Part shown: positions 7,912 through 18,547 of the stretch, piece by piece | How positions within the stretch are numbered: the first letter of the stretch is position 1 | Layout: each line of letters opens with the position of its first letter | From: Pseudomonas anuradhapurensis | GTDB lineage: Bacteria > Pseudomonadota > Gammaproteobacteria > Pseudomonadales > Pseudomonadaceae | Direction of reading: 5' to 3' | Assembly (NCBI RefSeq): GCF_014269225.2 | Contig: NZ_CP077097.1 | Location: 2,367,001-2,431,000 of the forward strand | DNA: 64,000 bases | The notes under the pieces: generated by a model | Told to the model about the DNA's origin: nothing | The model's database searches: none | Seen by the model: only the letters and a program-made list of their open reading frames with translations | Made by a program: the position numbers and the translations under genes

Positions 7912-9279
7912 TCACACACCGAACGGATAGGTCTCGTCCTCCGGCTCCAGGTGCTGGCGTGTCGGTAACGGCAGCGCACTGACCGGGTGTGTTTGCTCGA
8001 ACCACAGCAGGGCATCGAATTGCTCGGCCAGCACGGCGTCGAAGTAATGGCTGAGCCGTTCGCTTTCCGGGCGATAGATGACACCGATGGCACGCTCGAG
8101 CAACGGTGTCGACAACATCCGACGCAGTTCCTTGCGCTGCGGGTCGCGCCAGTCGGTGAGGGAGGCCGGTATGCCGGCCAGGTGGAACTGGTGCTCCCAG
8201 CTGTCTGCACGGGGGGGCCGGATATTCTTGATATGCATGTCGCCATCCCAATCGTCGGCGGCGGCCACCTGGCCTCGGCCGGTGGCCATGCCGACCAGCA
8301 CGGCATCTTGCCCAAAGGCGTTGCGGCACAGCTGGCCGATGTTGAACTGGCCTTTCCAGCCCATCTCTGTAGCGCCAGCGTTGCCGATATGCGAATTGTG
8401 CGCCCACACCACCGCCTTGGCGTGCGGCCCACGGCGTTCCAGCAGCGCACGCAGGGTATCGAACATGTGCCGGTCGCGCAGGTTCCAGGAGGCGGCCGAC
8501 CCCCGATAGATGGCGCGGTAGTATTGCTCCGCAGCGACGATCACCCGGGCATTCTGCGTGGCATTGAAAAATGCTTCGTCATTGCGTATCAGCCCGGAGA
8601 GTTGTTCGGCGAGCATGACATTCAGCTGCTGGACTACCGGTTGCTCGCAAGGCATGACGCCGCCCCGCTCGACAAAGTGGCCATATTGCGCCGGGTCGTC
8701 CTGCCAGGGCGTCAGGCAACCGTAGCGCCGACGGGCCTCATGGGCCAGCTTTGAGTCGACCCGGTCCAGATAGGCCAGCACCTCATGGATGGAATTACGC
8801 AGGCTGTAGACGTCCAGCCCGCGGAACTCCACGCGAAGGTCATTGGCGAGCAAGCGGTTATGCCCATGCAGCCATTGGGCAAAGGCCTTGACTTCGCCGT
8901 TGCGCCACATCCAGGTCGGAAAGCGGCTGAATATATGGCGTTTCCATGCTGAATGCGCCAGGCCCCGGACATACTGGTCGACATGCCCGGCATCCGGCCA
9001 GTCGGCCTCGACGGCCACGATGTTGAAACCATGCTGCTCGATCAGCCGTCGGGTAATCGCTGCACGGGCGCGATAGAACTCGCTGCTGCCGTGGCTCGCC
9101 TCACCAAGCAGGACCACCCGGGCGTCAGCGTAGCGGTCGAACAGTGCCGCGAAGGCCGGTGTGTCCAGGTCCGGCAGGGGTTCGGCATATTGATGCAGCA
9201 GTGGCGCGATATCGGCGATTTCGACCTGATACTGCTGGCCATAGAGCCTTTCCATCAATTTTTTCGAGGGGCCGTTCAT
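7912..9279 (-). CDS. erythromycin-esterase-family protein
   Basis: A 455-residue Ere-like protein. LLGEASHGSSEFY and VAVEADWPDA carry the His and Glu that define the erythromycin esterase fold, and WAHNSHIGNA supplies another conserved His. The start at 9279 has GGGAG seven bases ahead; an ATG six bases further upstream is too close to that site. True EreA/EreB inactivate macrolides, but chromosomal relatives next to PRTases are common and probably have another role. Here it is downstream of a GNAT gene and faces the PRTase/hydrolase pair tail to tail. Resistance should not be assumed from the name. Confidence 0.82.
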   Translation of the reverse strand: MNGPSKKLMERLYGQQYQVEIADIAPLLHQYAEPLPDLDTPAFAALFDRYADARVVLLGEASHGSSEFYRARAAITRRLIEQHGFNIVAVEADWPDAGHVDQYVRGLAHSAWKRHIFSRFPTWMWRNGEVKAFAQWLHGHNRLLANDLRVEFRGLDVYSLRNSIHEVLAYLDRVDSKLAHEARRRYGCLTPWQDDPAQYGHFVERGGVMPCEQPVVQQLNVMLAEQLSGLIRNDEAFFNATQNARVIVAAEQYYRAIYRGSAASWNLRDRHMFDTLRALLERRGPHAKAVVWAHNSHIGNAGATEMGWKGQFNIGQLCRNAFGQDAVLVGMATGRGQVAAADDWDGDMHIKNIRPPRADSWEHQFHLAGIPASLTDWRDPQRKELRRMLSTPLLERAIGVIYRPESERLSHYFDAVLAEQFDALLWFEQTHPVSALPLPTRQHLEPEDETYPFGV

Positions 9280-9340
9280 GGGCATGCTCCCATAGGCAGG
9301 CCGCCGCGCCACAAGGGATGATGGTGCGGCGGCCCTGGGG

Positions 9341-9910
9341 TCAGTTCAGGACCAGCCGGTGGATCACCTGGCTCGGGTCATCCGGGTCGGTGGCCGTGGT
9401 GAATCCTGCCGCTTTGGCCAGATCGCGCATTGCCTGGTTGGCGGCGGAGTCGATCGAGTACATCTGCCGGAAGCCCTTGGCGCGGGCATGGTCGGTGAGG
9501 TGCTTGAGCAGCAGGCGGCCCAGGCCGTGGTGCTGCCAGCTGTCGAGTACGGTGACGGCGCACTCGCATTCATCCTTGTCTGTGCAGGCGGCATAGCGGG
9601 AAATACCCACTTCCTGCAGTTCGCCGTCGACATGGGCCAGGGCGACGAAAGCCGCCTGTCGGTCCTGGTCGACCTTCATCAGTTGGTCGAGCATCGCCTC
9701 GCCGGGCTCCTTGAGCTGGCACAGGAAGCGAAAATGCCGCGACTCGGGCGACAGGCGTTCGATGAAGGCCCTCTCGCGTTCCCGGTCCTTGGCTTGCAAG
9801 GGCCGGATCAGTACGTGGGTGCCGTTTTCCAGGGCTTCGATCCAGTGCTCGCCAGCGGGCGTCGGAAACGAAGGCAGGGTATGTGGACGGGAAGTCTCGG
9901 CGGGCGCCAT
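9341..9910 (-). CDS. GNAT-family N-acetyltransferase
   Basis: A 189-residue GNAT protein, paralogous to 2805-3353. It has THVLIRPLQAKDRER and HFRFL near the start, and QHHGLGRLLLKHL is the acetyl-CoA loop. AGAGGACA stands before the ATG at 9910. The TTGAT-N4-GTCAA box at 9975-9988 lies at the right distance for FNR-type activation. It is probably cotranscribed with the esterase-like gene 61 bp downstream. The substrate is unknown; protein lysine acetylation is the best guess from its resemblance to Pat domains. Confidence 0.84.
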   Translation of the reverse strand: MAPAETSRPHTLPSFPTPAGEHWIEALENGTHVLIRPLQAKDRERERAFIERLSPESRHFRFLCQLKEPGEAMLDQLMKVDQDRQAAFVALAHVDGELQEVGISRYAACTDKDECECAVTVLDSWQHHGLGRLLLKHLTDHARAKGFRQMYSIDSAANQAMRDLAKAAGFTTATDPDDPSQVIHRLVLN

Positions 9911-9974
9911 GGCAATGTCCTCTGCGTGTTATGAACAAGGGACGTTCAGTTTCGGCTTTCGGCCTTGCGCTGAC

Positions 9975-9988
9975 TTGATACTTGTCAA
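9975..9988. promoter_or_regulatory. FNR/ANR-like box
   Basis: TTGATACTTGTCAA matches 9 of 10 consensus bases. The centre is 71 bp from the GNAT start at 9910, leaving a leader of about 30 bases if the site sits at -41.5. GAAACT at the expected -10 place on the minus strand is a weak match. Confidence 0.65.
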
Positions 9989-10006
9989 TTGCCCGCGCAC
10001 CGCCTG

Positions 10007-10891
10007 TCAGGCCGGTGAAACAAGCGAATCGAACAGGCCTGGGGAGCGAAGGTTGGCCACGCGGTCATCGCTGGCGTTGGCATTGACCACCAGCAAGCTG
10101 CATTGCAAATGGTTCATCAGATAGCTCAGCGTCTCGCGCTGCCGGGCGTTCAGCGGGCTTGCGATCACTACCAGGTCGTAGCCACAGCGATTGGCATAGG
10201 CGCAGAGGGTATGGGCACAGGCGCCGACGATCAGATGATGATGAACGGCGGGGATACCGAGCTGCGCGGCAAAGCCTCTGACCTCGGCCACGAGGGTTTC
10301 GTAGCGAGGGATTTCCGCCAGGCTGTAGTGCTTGCTGTGACGCAGCAAAGCCGCCTGGTCGTAGACGGTGAACAGATGCATGCGGGCCTTGCGCGCTTGG
10401 CTGATGGCCTTGGCCACTGCAACCACATGCGTGTTCAGCGCTATCTGGTCAAGGTCTTCGCAGCTGGCTGGCGCGGCGACGAACAACTTGCCATGACTGC
10501 GAATGGGCTGTTCCTGCGCTGACAGCACGGGGCAGGGCGCCTGCTGCATCAGCATGAGCGCGAAGTCGGCGCCAGCGTCTGCCTGCACCAGCGCCGGGTC
10601 CAGGATCAGCAGGTCGGCGGTGCATGCCTTGGCAAGCCTGACCAGCGCATTCACCCCAGGCTTGAGCACAACGACTTCGGCATTGATGCGAACGCCTCTG
10701 TCGAGCAGGTCCGTGGCCAGGCTTTTCTGGCGAGCCCGAATGTCGACGCGCTTTCCGTCGGACCCGGCCGAGCCAAGGATGGCCACCGTCACCGTGGCGT
10801 CGACGGCCGTGGCCAGGTCGATCGCCTGTTCCATGGCCGCACTGTAGCGATTCTGACTGGGTGCAACGACAACCAGGCTACGGATTTGCAT
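10007..10891 (-). CDS. divergent universal stress protein, tandem domains
   Basis: A 294-residue protein with two Usp-like alpha/beta domains (about 1-140 and 150-280). Unlike the other five in this window it lacks the G-x2-G-x9-G(S/T) nucleotide motif: the C-terminal segment reads ASPLNARQRETL, so ATP binding is doubtful. The start at 10891 is preceded by AGAGGGTG. Longer in-frame starts to 11011 cross the FNR-like box and are unlikely. It is divergent from the second FNR-type regulator and shares its promoter gap. Confidence 0.8.
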   Translation of the reverse strand: MQIRSLVVVAPSQNRYSAAMEQAIDLATAVDATVTVAILGSAGSDGKRVDIRARQKSLATDLLDRGVRINAEVVVLKPGVNALVRLAKACTADLLILDPALVQADAGADFALMLMQQAPCPVLSAQEQPIRSHGKLFVAAPASCEDLDQIALNTHVVAVAKAISQARKARMHLFTVYDQAALLRHSKHYSLAEIPRYETLVAEVRGFAAQLGIPAVHHHLIVGACAHTLCAYANRCGYDLVVIASPLNARQRETLSYLMNHLQCSLLVVNANASDDRVANLRSPGLFDSLVSPA

Positions 10892-10987
10892 GATAGGCAC
10901 CCTCTTGGTTGGCATGGCCGCTCTGTAGGCAAGCAGGGGTAATGCAGTACGCGACGCTAGAGCATGCAGCAGGTGCATCGGCCGGGT

Positions 10988-11001
10988 TTGACCTGCATCA
11001 A
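10988..11001. promoter_or_regulatory. FNR/ANR-like box between divergent genes
   Basis: TTGACCTGCATCAA matches 9 of 10. CATGCT on the minus strand (10961-10966) is centred 31 bp away, favouring the leftward stress-protein gene. It may also regulate the FNR-type gene at 11105. Confidence 0.6.
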
Positions 11002-11104
11002 TTCCCGCCATGGGCAGGCCGACCCTTGGTCGCTAATCCCGCAAACAGTCAGTGCGCCAGCTAGTTTGAATATATGGCCGCGTGCAAAAGGCGGAGGCGT
11101 CATC

Positions 11105-11836
11105 ATGTCAGGCCCTATGGATCTGGGGGCGAGGCCCCATGTGAAGTGCCTTGCATGCTCGTTGAGCCGGCTTTGTCTGCCCGCCAGCCTGAGTGCGGAG
11201 GAGGTGGACAAGCTGGAACGCATCGTTCGCCGCAACCGCCCGTTGAAGCGCGGCGAGTACCTGTTCAAGGCTGAAGAGCCGATGGAACAGGTATTTGCCC
11301 TGCGCTCGGGGGCAATCAAGCACTTTCTGCTCGACGCCGATGGCAACGAGCGGATCGGCGGCTTCATACTGCCCGGTGAAATGCTGGGCCTGGATGCCAT
11401 CGGCGCCAGTCATTACCGAGGCTTTGCTGTGGCGCTGGAGATCTCGCTGGTCTGTGCCATCAGGCTCGACCAGCTGATGGATCTCTCCGGCCAGATTCCG
11501 GGGCTGCGTTATCAGCTGTTGCACATGCTCAGCCTGGGCATCCAGGGCAAGGACGAGCAGCTGCGCTGCTGCCACGGGCGTGCCGAGCAGCGGCTGGCGA
11601 TCTTCCTGCTGGGCATGTCGGCGCGTTACCAGGCCCGCGGGTTGCGGGCTGATGTGTTCAAGCTGCCGATGTCGCGCGGCGACATTGCCAACTACCTGGA
11701 CCTGACCCTGGAAACCGTCAGCCGACTATTCGGTCGTTTTGTCCAGGCCGGGTTCCTGCAATGCAGCGGGCGCGAAGTCAGGCTCATCGACTTGCACGGC
11801 CTGGGTAATCTCACCCGCCTGGAGGAACCCACTTGA
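11105..11836 (+). CDS. FNR/ANR-family transcription regulator
   Basis: A 243-residue Crp/Fnr protein close to FNR/ANR in layout. C15, C18 and C24 form C-X2-C-X5-C and C117 (SLVCAIRL) is the distal ligand, so a [4Fe-4S] oxygen sensor is expected. The recognition helix reads LETVSRLFGRF with E203, S206 and R207, the canonical FNR contacts for TTGAT half-sites. The start at 11105 has GGAGG seven bases upstream. It is probably the direct activator of many of the boxes listed here, alone or with a genomic ANR. I recall that KT2440 carries two accessory FNR proteins of this kind beside ANR. It ends 26 bp inside the convergent reductase-like gene. Confidence 0.9.
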   Translation: MSGPMDLGARPHVKCLACSLSRLCLPASLSAEEVDKLERIVRRNRPLKRGEYLFKAEEPMEQVFALRSGAIKHFLLDADGNERIGGFILPGEMLGLDAIGASHYRGFAVALEISLVCAIRLDQLMDLSGQIPGLRYQLLHMLSLGIQGKDEQLRCCHGRAEQRLAIFLLGMSARYQARGLRADVFKLPMSRGDIANYLDLTLETVSRLFGRFVQAGFLQCSGREVRLIDLHGLGNLTRLEEPT

Positions 11837-12533
11837 GTGCCGCCAGCACCCGGTCATAACGTTGCACAGGCCAGCCCAGGGGTTGCGGGCCGCCCCAGGC
11901 CGGGCGCGGCAGATGATCCGTGCGTAACCAGATGCGCTGCGCGGCAATGCCTGTCTGCCAGCACAGGCGGGCAGCCTGGCGCGCCACCTGGGGTGGCGCG
12001 CAACAATACACCGTGTCCGGCCGAAAGGTGTCCAGCGTTCGCTGCAATTGCAGCCAGCCGCTGCTGCTGTCGTGCGCCAGCGCCGCAAGCCAGGTTGGAC
12101 AAGCGTCTGGCAGGCGTTCGGCAGGGATACCCGCATGAGACAAGCTCACCTGGACCCAAGGCAGCCAGCAACGGATTTCATCCAGCACCGCCAACAGCGG
12201 CAACAGGCCTTCGGCGCGGCTGATGGCCAGCAGCCTTGCGCTTTGCAGGGGCAGCGGCCAGGCGTTGCCAAGCGGCCCGGAATAGCCGAACAGGTCACCG
12301 GCCTGCCCCACGGGTTTCACGCTGCAGGTGGCCACCAGAAAGCGACCGCTGGCGCCAGGCAGGCTCACATAACTGCAGGGCCAGCATTCGTTGTGGCTGC
12401 TCAGCAGGCAGTACTGGCCTGGCATCGCTTCGCTACGTTGCGGGCTGCAAAGGGCCAGGCGCAGGTATTGCTGGGTACCGGAGCCCGGCACCGCCTCGAG
12501 TAAGCGGACGCTTGCACTGCCGCCCCGGCCCAT
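11811..12533 (-). CDS. ferredoxin-NADP reductase-like flavoprotein, reduced motifs
   Basis: A 240-residue protein resembling the gamma subunit of sulfhydrogenase and PyrK-type electron-transfer subunits. PGQYCLLSS is the FAD-side segment, GPLGNAWPLP the conserved loop before the NAD domain, and YCCAPPQVARQA matches the CGPxPM region. Two things are missing: the NAD-binding GGxGxxP is replaced by SRAEGLLP, and there is no C-terminal CxGxGxC cluster motif. It may bind FAD but its partner is unclear. The start at 12533 follows GAGGCGAC. A TTGAC-N4-ATCAA box lies 66 bp upstream. Confidence 0.62.
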   Translation of the reverse strand: MGRGGSASVRLLEAVPGSGTQQYLRLALCSPQRSEAMPGQYCLLSSHNECWPCSYVSLPGASGRFLVATCSVKPVGQAGDLFGYSGPLGNAWPLPLQSARLLAISRAEGLLPLLAVLDEIRCWLPWVQVSLSHAGIPAERLPDACPTWLAALAHDSSSGWLQLQRTLDTFRPDTVYCCAPPQVARQAARLCWQTGIAAQRIWLRTDHLPRPAWGGPQPLGWPVQRYDRVLAALKWVPPGG

Positions 12534-12598
12534 AGTCGCCTCGCACTGTATGTGGTGACCTTGCTTGATTCAGCCTATGCCCAGGCCATGGCAACGCT

Positions 12599-12612
12599 TT
12601 GACCAGGATCAA
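12599..12612. promoter_or_regulatory. FNR/ANR-like box
   Basis: TTGACCAGGATCAA matches 9 of 10. TAGGCT on the minus strand (12572-12577) is centred 31 bp away, so it likely serves the reductase-like gene at 12533. Confidence 0.6.
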
Positions 12613-12641
12613 ACCGCCAGGTGACAGTGGCTTCACGCAGG

Positions 12642-12655
12642 TTGACAAAGGTCAA
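12642..12655. promoter_or_regulatory. FNR-like box, TTGAC/GTCAA palindrome
   Basis: TTGACAAAGGTCAA is a perfect inverted repeat of TTGAC, not TTGAT. It sits 72 bp before the Hsp20 start with a weak CAAGAT at the -10 position. It is 30 bp from the neighbouring box at 12599, so the two divergent promoters have one site each. Confidence 0.6.
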
Positions 12656-12727
12656 GCAAGGGGCTGCCGTGCCGCGCAAGATCGAAGGCGTCTCCCTGGG
12701 AGGCATTACTTATTCGAGGAGCGCGCC

Positions 12728-13285
12728 ATGTCGGAAGCAGCCAAGAAAGTACCTGTCACTCCAGCCGCCACGCCAGCGAAAGCTGCGCCGCCCAGCAGCG
12801 AACCTGCTGATCTCTGGCGGCCTTTTCAGCAATTGCGCCGTCAGATCGACGGCCTGTTCGAGGATTTCGGGCGGCGGCCATTGCGCATGCCGTTCAGCCA
12901 CACGCCGTTCGATGTCGAGCCGTTCTGGCGGCGTGACCTGTTCACCCATGGCATGCCGGCGATGGATATCAGCGAGCAGGCCGAGGAGTACCGCATCAGT
13001 GCCGAACTGCCGGGTGTGGACGACAAGGACATCGAGATCAAGCTGGTCAATGGCAACCTGGTGATTCGCGGCGAGAAGCATCAGGAGGTCGATGAGAAAC
13101 GCAAGGAATATCACCTGAGTGAGCGCCATTACGGCAGTTTCGAGCGAGTGCTCCAGTTGCCTCCCGAGGTCGACGCCGAGAAGATCAACGCGCAGTTCGC
13201 CAAAGGCGTGCTGCTGGTGCATCTGCCCAAACGTGCCGAGGCGATTCACCCGGAAAAGGTGATCCCGATCAACAGCAGCAAGTAA
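12728..13285 (+). CDS. Hsp20/alpha-crystallin small heat-shock protein
   Basis: A 185-residue small heat-shock protein. The alpha-crystallin domain runs from about residue 75 (MDISEQAEEYRISAELPGV) to 175 and includes the conserved PPEVDAEKINAQFAKGVL segment; IPIN near the end is the I-x-I anchor. The N-terminal 40 residues are Ala/Pro-rich. GAGGAG precedes the ATG at 12728. It holds unfolding proteins in a refoldable state without using ATP, which suits energy-starved cells. It leads an operon with the CBS protein and phosphoketolase. Confidence 0.93.
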   Translation: MSEAAKKVPVTPAATPAKAAPPSSEPADLWRPFQQLRRQIDGLFEDFGRRPLRMPFSHTPFDVEPFWRRDLFTHGMPAMDISEQAEEYRISAELPGVDDKDIEIKLVNGNLVIRGEKHQEVDEKRKEYHLSERHYGSFERVLQLPPEVDAEKINAQFAKGVLLVHLPKRAEAIHPEKVIPINSSK

Positions 13286-13342
13286 ATGACGGTCCGGTCA
13301 CTTTCAGGAGCAGGGACGCTCCATCCAGCAGAGGTAACCAGC

Positions 13343-13807
13343 ATGTCCATTGGCAGATATTGCAACCGGGATGTGGTCACTGCACCACCCGACATCTCCA
13401 TCTACGCTGCGGCACGCATGATGAGCCAGTATCACGTCGGCGACCTGGTACTGGCCGAGCCGGTCGACCGCGAGCGTTTCCGGCCCGTCGGCCTGATCAC
13501 CGATCGTGACCTGGCCTTGCGGATCATTGCGCGCAACCCACCGGACCAGGAGGACCTGCAGGCGATCGATGTGCTGCCACGACCATTGATCACTGCGAAC
13601 CAGAATGAAGACCTGTTCGATGTCATCCTGAACATGCGGCGGGCCAACATCCGGCGCATCCCGGTGGTGGATGACTTCGGCCTGCTGGTCGGCATCGCCA
13701 CTGCGGACGACCTGGTAGGGCTGCTGGCAGACAACCTGCACGAACTGTCGCTGCTGATTCGTCAGCAAAGCCGGCGGGAGGAAGACCTGCGCGGTGAGGA
13801 TCTGTGA
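13343..13807 (+). CDS. CBS-domain protein
   Basis: A 154-residue protein made of two CBS repeats (about 8-70 and 78-135), seen in VGLITDRDLALRII and VGIATADDLVGLL. Paired CBS domains bind adenine nucleotides and sense energy charge. The start at 13343 follows GAGGTAA; an earlier in-frame ATG at 13286 directly abuts the Hsp20 stop but lacks this site. It stands between Hsp20 and phosphoketolase in one transcript, so a role in signalling AMP/ATP state to the island is plausible but unproven. Confidence 0.88.
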   Translation: MSIGRYCNRDVVTAPPDISIYAAARMMSQYHVGDLVLAEPVDRERFRPVGLITDRDLALRIIARNPPDQEDLQAIDVLPRPLITANQNEDLFDVILNMRRANIRRIPVVDDFGLLVGIATADDLVGLLADNLHELSLLIRQQSRREEDLRGEDL

Positions 13808-13840
13808 GCGCGCGGGGATGATTCCCCACAGGAGGCGAGC

Positions 13841-16219
13841 ATGAGCGATTTTCCCAGTACCGAGGAACTTGAAGGGCTGGATGCCTATTGGCGAGCCGCC
13901 AATTACCTGACCGTTGGCCAGATCTACCTGCAGGGTAACGCCTTGTTGGCAAGCCCGCTGACGCTGGCCGACATCAAGCCCAGGTTGCTGGGGCACTGGG
14001 GGACTTCACCGGGACTCAACCTGATCTATACCCATCTGAACCGGCTGATACGCCAGTACGACCTCAACGTCCTGTTCATCACCGGCCCCGGCCACGGGGG
14101 GCCGGCCTTGGTTGCCCAGGCCTATCTTGATGGTACCTATACCGAGCTGAACCCGGCGATCGAACGCAATGTGCTTGGCATGACCCGGCTGTTTCGGCAG
14201 TTTTCATGGCCCTATGGTATTGGCAGCCATGTCGGCCCGCATGTCCCAGGCTCCATCCACGAAGGGGGAGAGCTGGGTTACTCGTTGGTGCATGCCTATG
14301 GTGCTGCGCTGGACAATCCACAATTGATCGTGGCGTGCGTCATTGGCGATGGTGAGGCGGAAACCGGCGCGCTGGCAGCCAGCTGGCACTGCAACAAGTT
14401 TCTCAACCCCGCCCGGGACGGGGCGGTACTGCCAATTCTGCATCTGAATGGCTACAAGATCGCCAACCCGACTGTGCTGTCCATGATCAGCGAAGATGAG
14501 TTGACCAGCCTGATGTACGGGTATGGCTATGACCCCTATTTCGTCGAAGGTGATGAACCCATGGAGGTCCACCGCGCATTGGCCAGGACTCTGGAGGTCA
14601 TCTACGAGAAGATCTGCCAGATTCAGCGCCTTGCGCGCCACGCCGAAAACCCTCAGGCCATCGACAGGCCTTTGTGGCCGGTGCTTGTGCTGCGTACGCC
14701 CAAGGGATGGACCGGGCCCAGATACGTCGACGGGCAGCGCGTCGAAGGTACCTGTCGCTCCCATCAGTTACCCCTGGCGGACCTTGGCCAAGCGACGCAC
14801 TTGCTACAGCTGCAGCAATGGCTGGAAAGCTACCGTCCGCAAGAGCTGTTTGACGCGCAAGGCGCGTTGCTGCCCGAGCTGGCCGCGCTGGCGCCTTGCG
14901 GCCGCCGGCGCATGAGTGCGAACCCGCATGCCAACGGGGGGATGCTGCTGCGGGCACTGGATCTTCCGCGCTACGCGGACTATTGCGTGTCGATGACAGG
15001 GCCGGGGCAGGTACGGGCCGAGGCGACCAGGGTGTTGGGCAGGTATGTATGCGATGTCATGAAAAACAGCCGGTTGTCCCACAACTTCCGACTGTTCGGC
15101 CCCGATGAAACGGCGTCCAACCGTCTGGACGCAGTGTTCGAGGCTGCCGACAAGATGTGGCTGGATACCTGCGGTAGCGATGACAAACACCTTTCGGCAC
15201 AGGGCCGGGTCATGGAAATACTCAGTGAGCACATCTGTGAGGGCTGGCTGGAGGGCTACCTGTTGACCGGCCGGCACGGCCTGTTCTCCTGCTACGAAGC
15301 CTTCATCCACATTGTCGATTCGATGATCAATCAACATGCCAAATGGCTCAAGACCGCTGCCGAGGTGCCGTGGCGCAAGCCGATTGCGTCGTTGAACATC
15401 CTGCTGACTTCGCATGTGTGGCGCCAGGACCACAACGGCTTCTCGCACCAGGACCCTGGCTTCCTCGACCTGCTGGCCAACAAGAAGGCCAATGTTGCGC
15501 GAATCTACCTGCCCCCTGATGCCAACTGCCTGTTGTCAGTGGCCGAGCATTGCTTGCGCAGCCGCAACTACATCAATGTCATCGTTGCCGGCAAGCAGCT
15601 GGAATGGCAATGGCTCGACGGGGAAGCCGCTGCGGTGCATTGCCAGGCGGGTATCGGTCGCTGGGCCTGGGCCAGCCATGATGACGATGCGCCCGAGGTG
15701 GTGCTCGCCTGCGCCGGCGATGTGCCGACGCTGGAGGTGCTGGCAGCGGTGACGCTGCTTCGCGAACAGGCGCCTGAGGTGCGGCTGAGAGTGGTGAATG
15801 TTGTCGATCTGATGGCGCTGCAGGTGTCGCAACAGCACCCCCACGGCTTGTCCGACCGTGACTTCACTGCCTTGTTCACCGAGGATCAGCCGGTGATCTT
15901 TGCCTTCCATGGTTACCCGGCATTGGTGCATCGCCTGATCTACAAGCGTGCCAACCCCCAACGGTTCCATGTGCGAGGTTTTCGCGAAGAGGGTGCTACC
16001 ACCACGCCGTTCGACATGGCGGTGATCAACAATCTGGACCGCTACCAGCTGGTACTCGATGTCTTCGAGCATGTACCGCGCCTGCAGCCCCAAGTGGAAC
16101 AGGCGCGGGCCCGCTACTGGTCGACCATGGAGAAGCACAAGCTGTACCTGATCGAGCATGGTGAGGATATGCCGGAGGTGGCCCAGTGGCGCTGGACCTC
16201 GCCGGCGAACCGTGGGTGA
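13841..16219 (+). CDS. xfp: phosphoketolase (xylulose-5-P/fructose-6-P)
   Basis: A 792-residue thiamine-diphosphate enzyme of normal family length. It has the family landmarks [27 protein letters not shown], the ThDP-binding GDGEAETG, and HQDPGFLD in the second half. It splits xylulose 5-phosphate (and usually fructose 6-phosphate) with phosphate to give acetyl phosphate and a shorter sugar phosphate. Acetyl phosphate can yield ATP through acetate kinase without respiration; no acetate kinase lies in this window. AGGAGGCGAGC precedes the ATG. It is the last gene of the hsp20-CBS-xfp unit, controlled by the box at 12642. Confidence 0.94.
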   Translation: MSDFPSTEELEGLDAYWRAANYLTVGQIYLQGNALLASPLTLADIKPRLLGHWGTSPGLNLIYTHLNRLIRQYDLNVLFITGPGHGGPALVAQAYLDGTYTELNPAIERNVLGMTRLFRQFSWPYGIGSHVGPHVPGSIHEGGELGYSLVHAYGAALDNPQLIVACVIGDGEAETGALAASWHCNKFLNPARDGAVLPILHLNGYKIANPTVLSMISEDELTSLMYGYGYDPYFVEGDEPMEVHRALARTLEVIYEKICQIQRLARHAENPQAIDRPLWPVLVLRTPKGWTGPRYVDGQRVEGTCRSHQLPLADLGQATHLLQLQQWLESYRPQELFDAQGALLPELAALAPCGRRRMSANPHANGGMLLRALDLPRYADYCVSMTGPGQVRAEATRVLGRYVCDVMKNSRLSHNFRLFGPDETASNRLDAVFEAADKMWLDTCGSDDKHLSAQGRVMEILSEHICEGWLEGYLLTGRHGLFSCYEAFIHIVDSMINQHAKWLKTAAEVPWRKPIASLNILLTSHVWRQDHNGFSHQDPGFLDLLANKKANVARIYLPPDANCLLSVAEHCLRSRNYINVIVAGKQLEWQWLDGEAAAVHCQAGIGRWAWASHDDDAPEVVLACAGDVPTLEVLAAVTLLREQAPEVRLRVVNVVDLMALQVSQQHPHGLSDRDFTALFTEDQPVIFAFHGYPALVHRLIYKRANPQRFHVRGFREEGATTTPFDMAVINNLDRYQLVLDVFEHVPRLQPQVEQARARYWSTMEKHKLYLIEHGEDMPEVAQWRWTSPANRG

Positions 16220-16225
16220 CGGGTG

Positions 16226-16651
16226 TTACTTGGCCTTCCAGTACTTCTGCATCTCGAGGAACAGGAACGAGGCGGTCCAGGTGATCAGCACCAGGCCCGT
16301 CAACGCCTGCAGGCCAGTGAGGTATTTGAGATGGCCGCTGGGGGCAATATCGCCGAAGCCTATCGTGGTGTAGGTGGTGAAGGAAAAGTACACACAATCG
16401 AGCAGACTGCCGTCGAAGTTGCCGCTGAGCCTGCCCCAGCCCTCGGCATGGTTCATCAGGTAGTAGACCACTGCGAAGCACCACACTTCCAGGGCATGCG
16501 CCAGCAGCGCGCCGAATACCCCCAGCACTATGCGAAACCGGCTCCACAGCTTGAGCCGCGGGAGCCAGTCGTTCAGGCGCAGCAGGCATTCGTAGTGAAT
16601 GATCACCACCACAATCACCACCAGCATGTTGATCAAGGTGACGGTCAGCAT
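16226..16651 (-). CDS. two-pore-helix potassium channel (Ion_trans_2)
   Basis: A 141-residue membrane protein. The pore loop carries TTIGFGD, the potassium selectivity filter. Hydrophobic segments at about 3-22 and 40-65 precede the pore and one at about 112-132 follows it. There is no RCK/TrkA-N regulatory domain. The start at 16651 is chosen because upstream sequence in frame is not membrane-like and belongs to the FtsH gene in another frame. It is the third gene of the leftward BON-ftsH-channel unit and probably responds to the box at 19275. It may set membrane potential or potassium level under stress. Confidence 0.85.
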   Translation of the reverse strand: MLTVTLINMLVVIVVVIIHYECLLRLNDWLPRLKLWSRFRIVLGVFGALLAHALEVWCFAVVYYLMNHAEGWGRLSGNFDGSLLDCVYFSFTTYTTIGFGDIAPSGHLKYLTGLQALTGLVLITWTASFLFLEMQKYWKAK

Positions 16652-16679
16652 TGCAGATACCCTGGCTGGCCCTGACGGT

Positions 16680-18521
<1,842 letters not shown>

Positions 18522-18547
18522 GCTCATCCCTCCACCACGCTGCAAGG

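Noticed and set aside
7912..9279. Macrolide resistance gene
   Set aside because: The fold is erythromycin-esterase-like, but the setting beside a PRTase inside a chromosomal stress island suggests another role; resistance is not supported by sequence alone.
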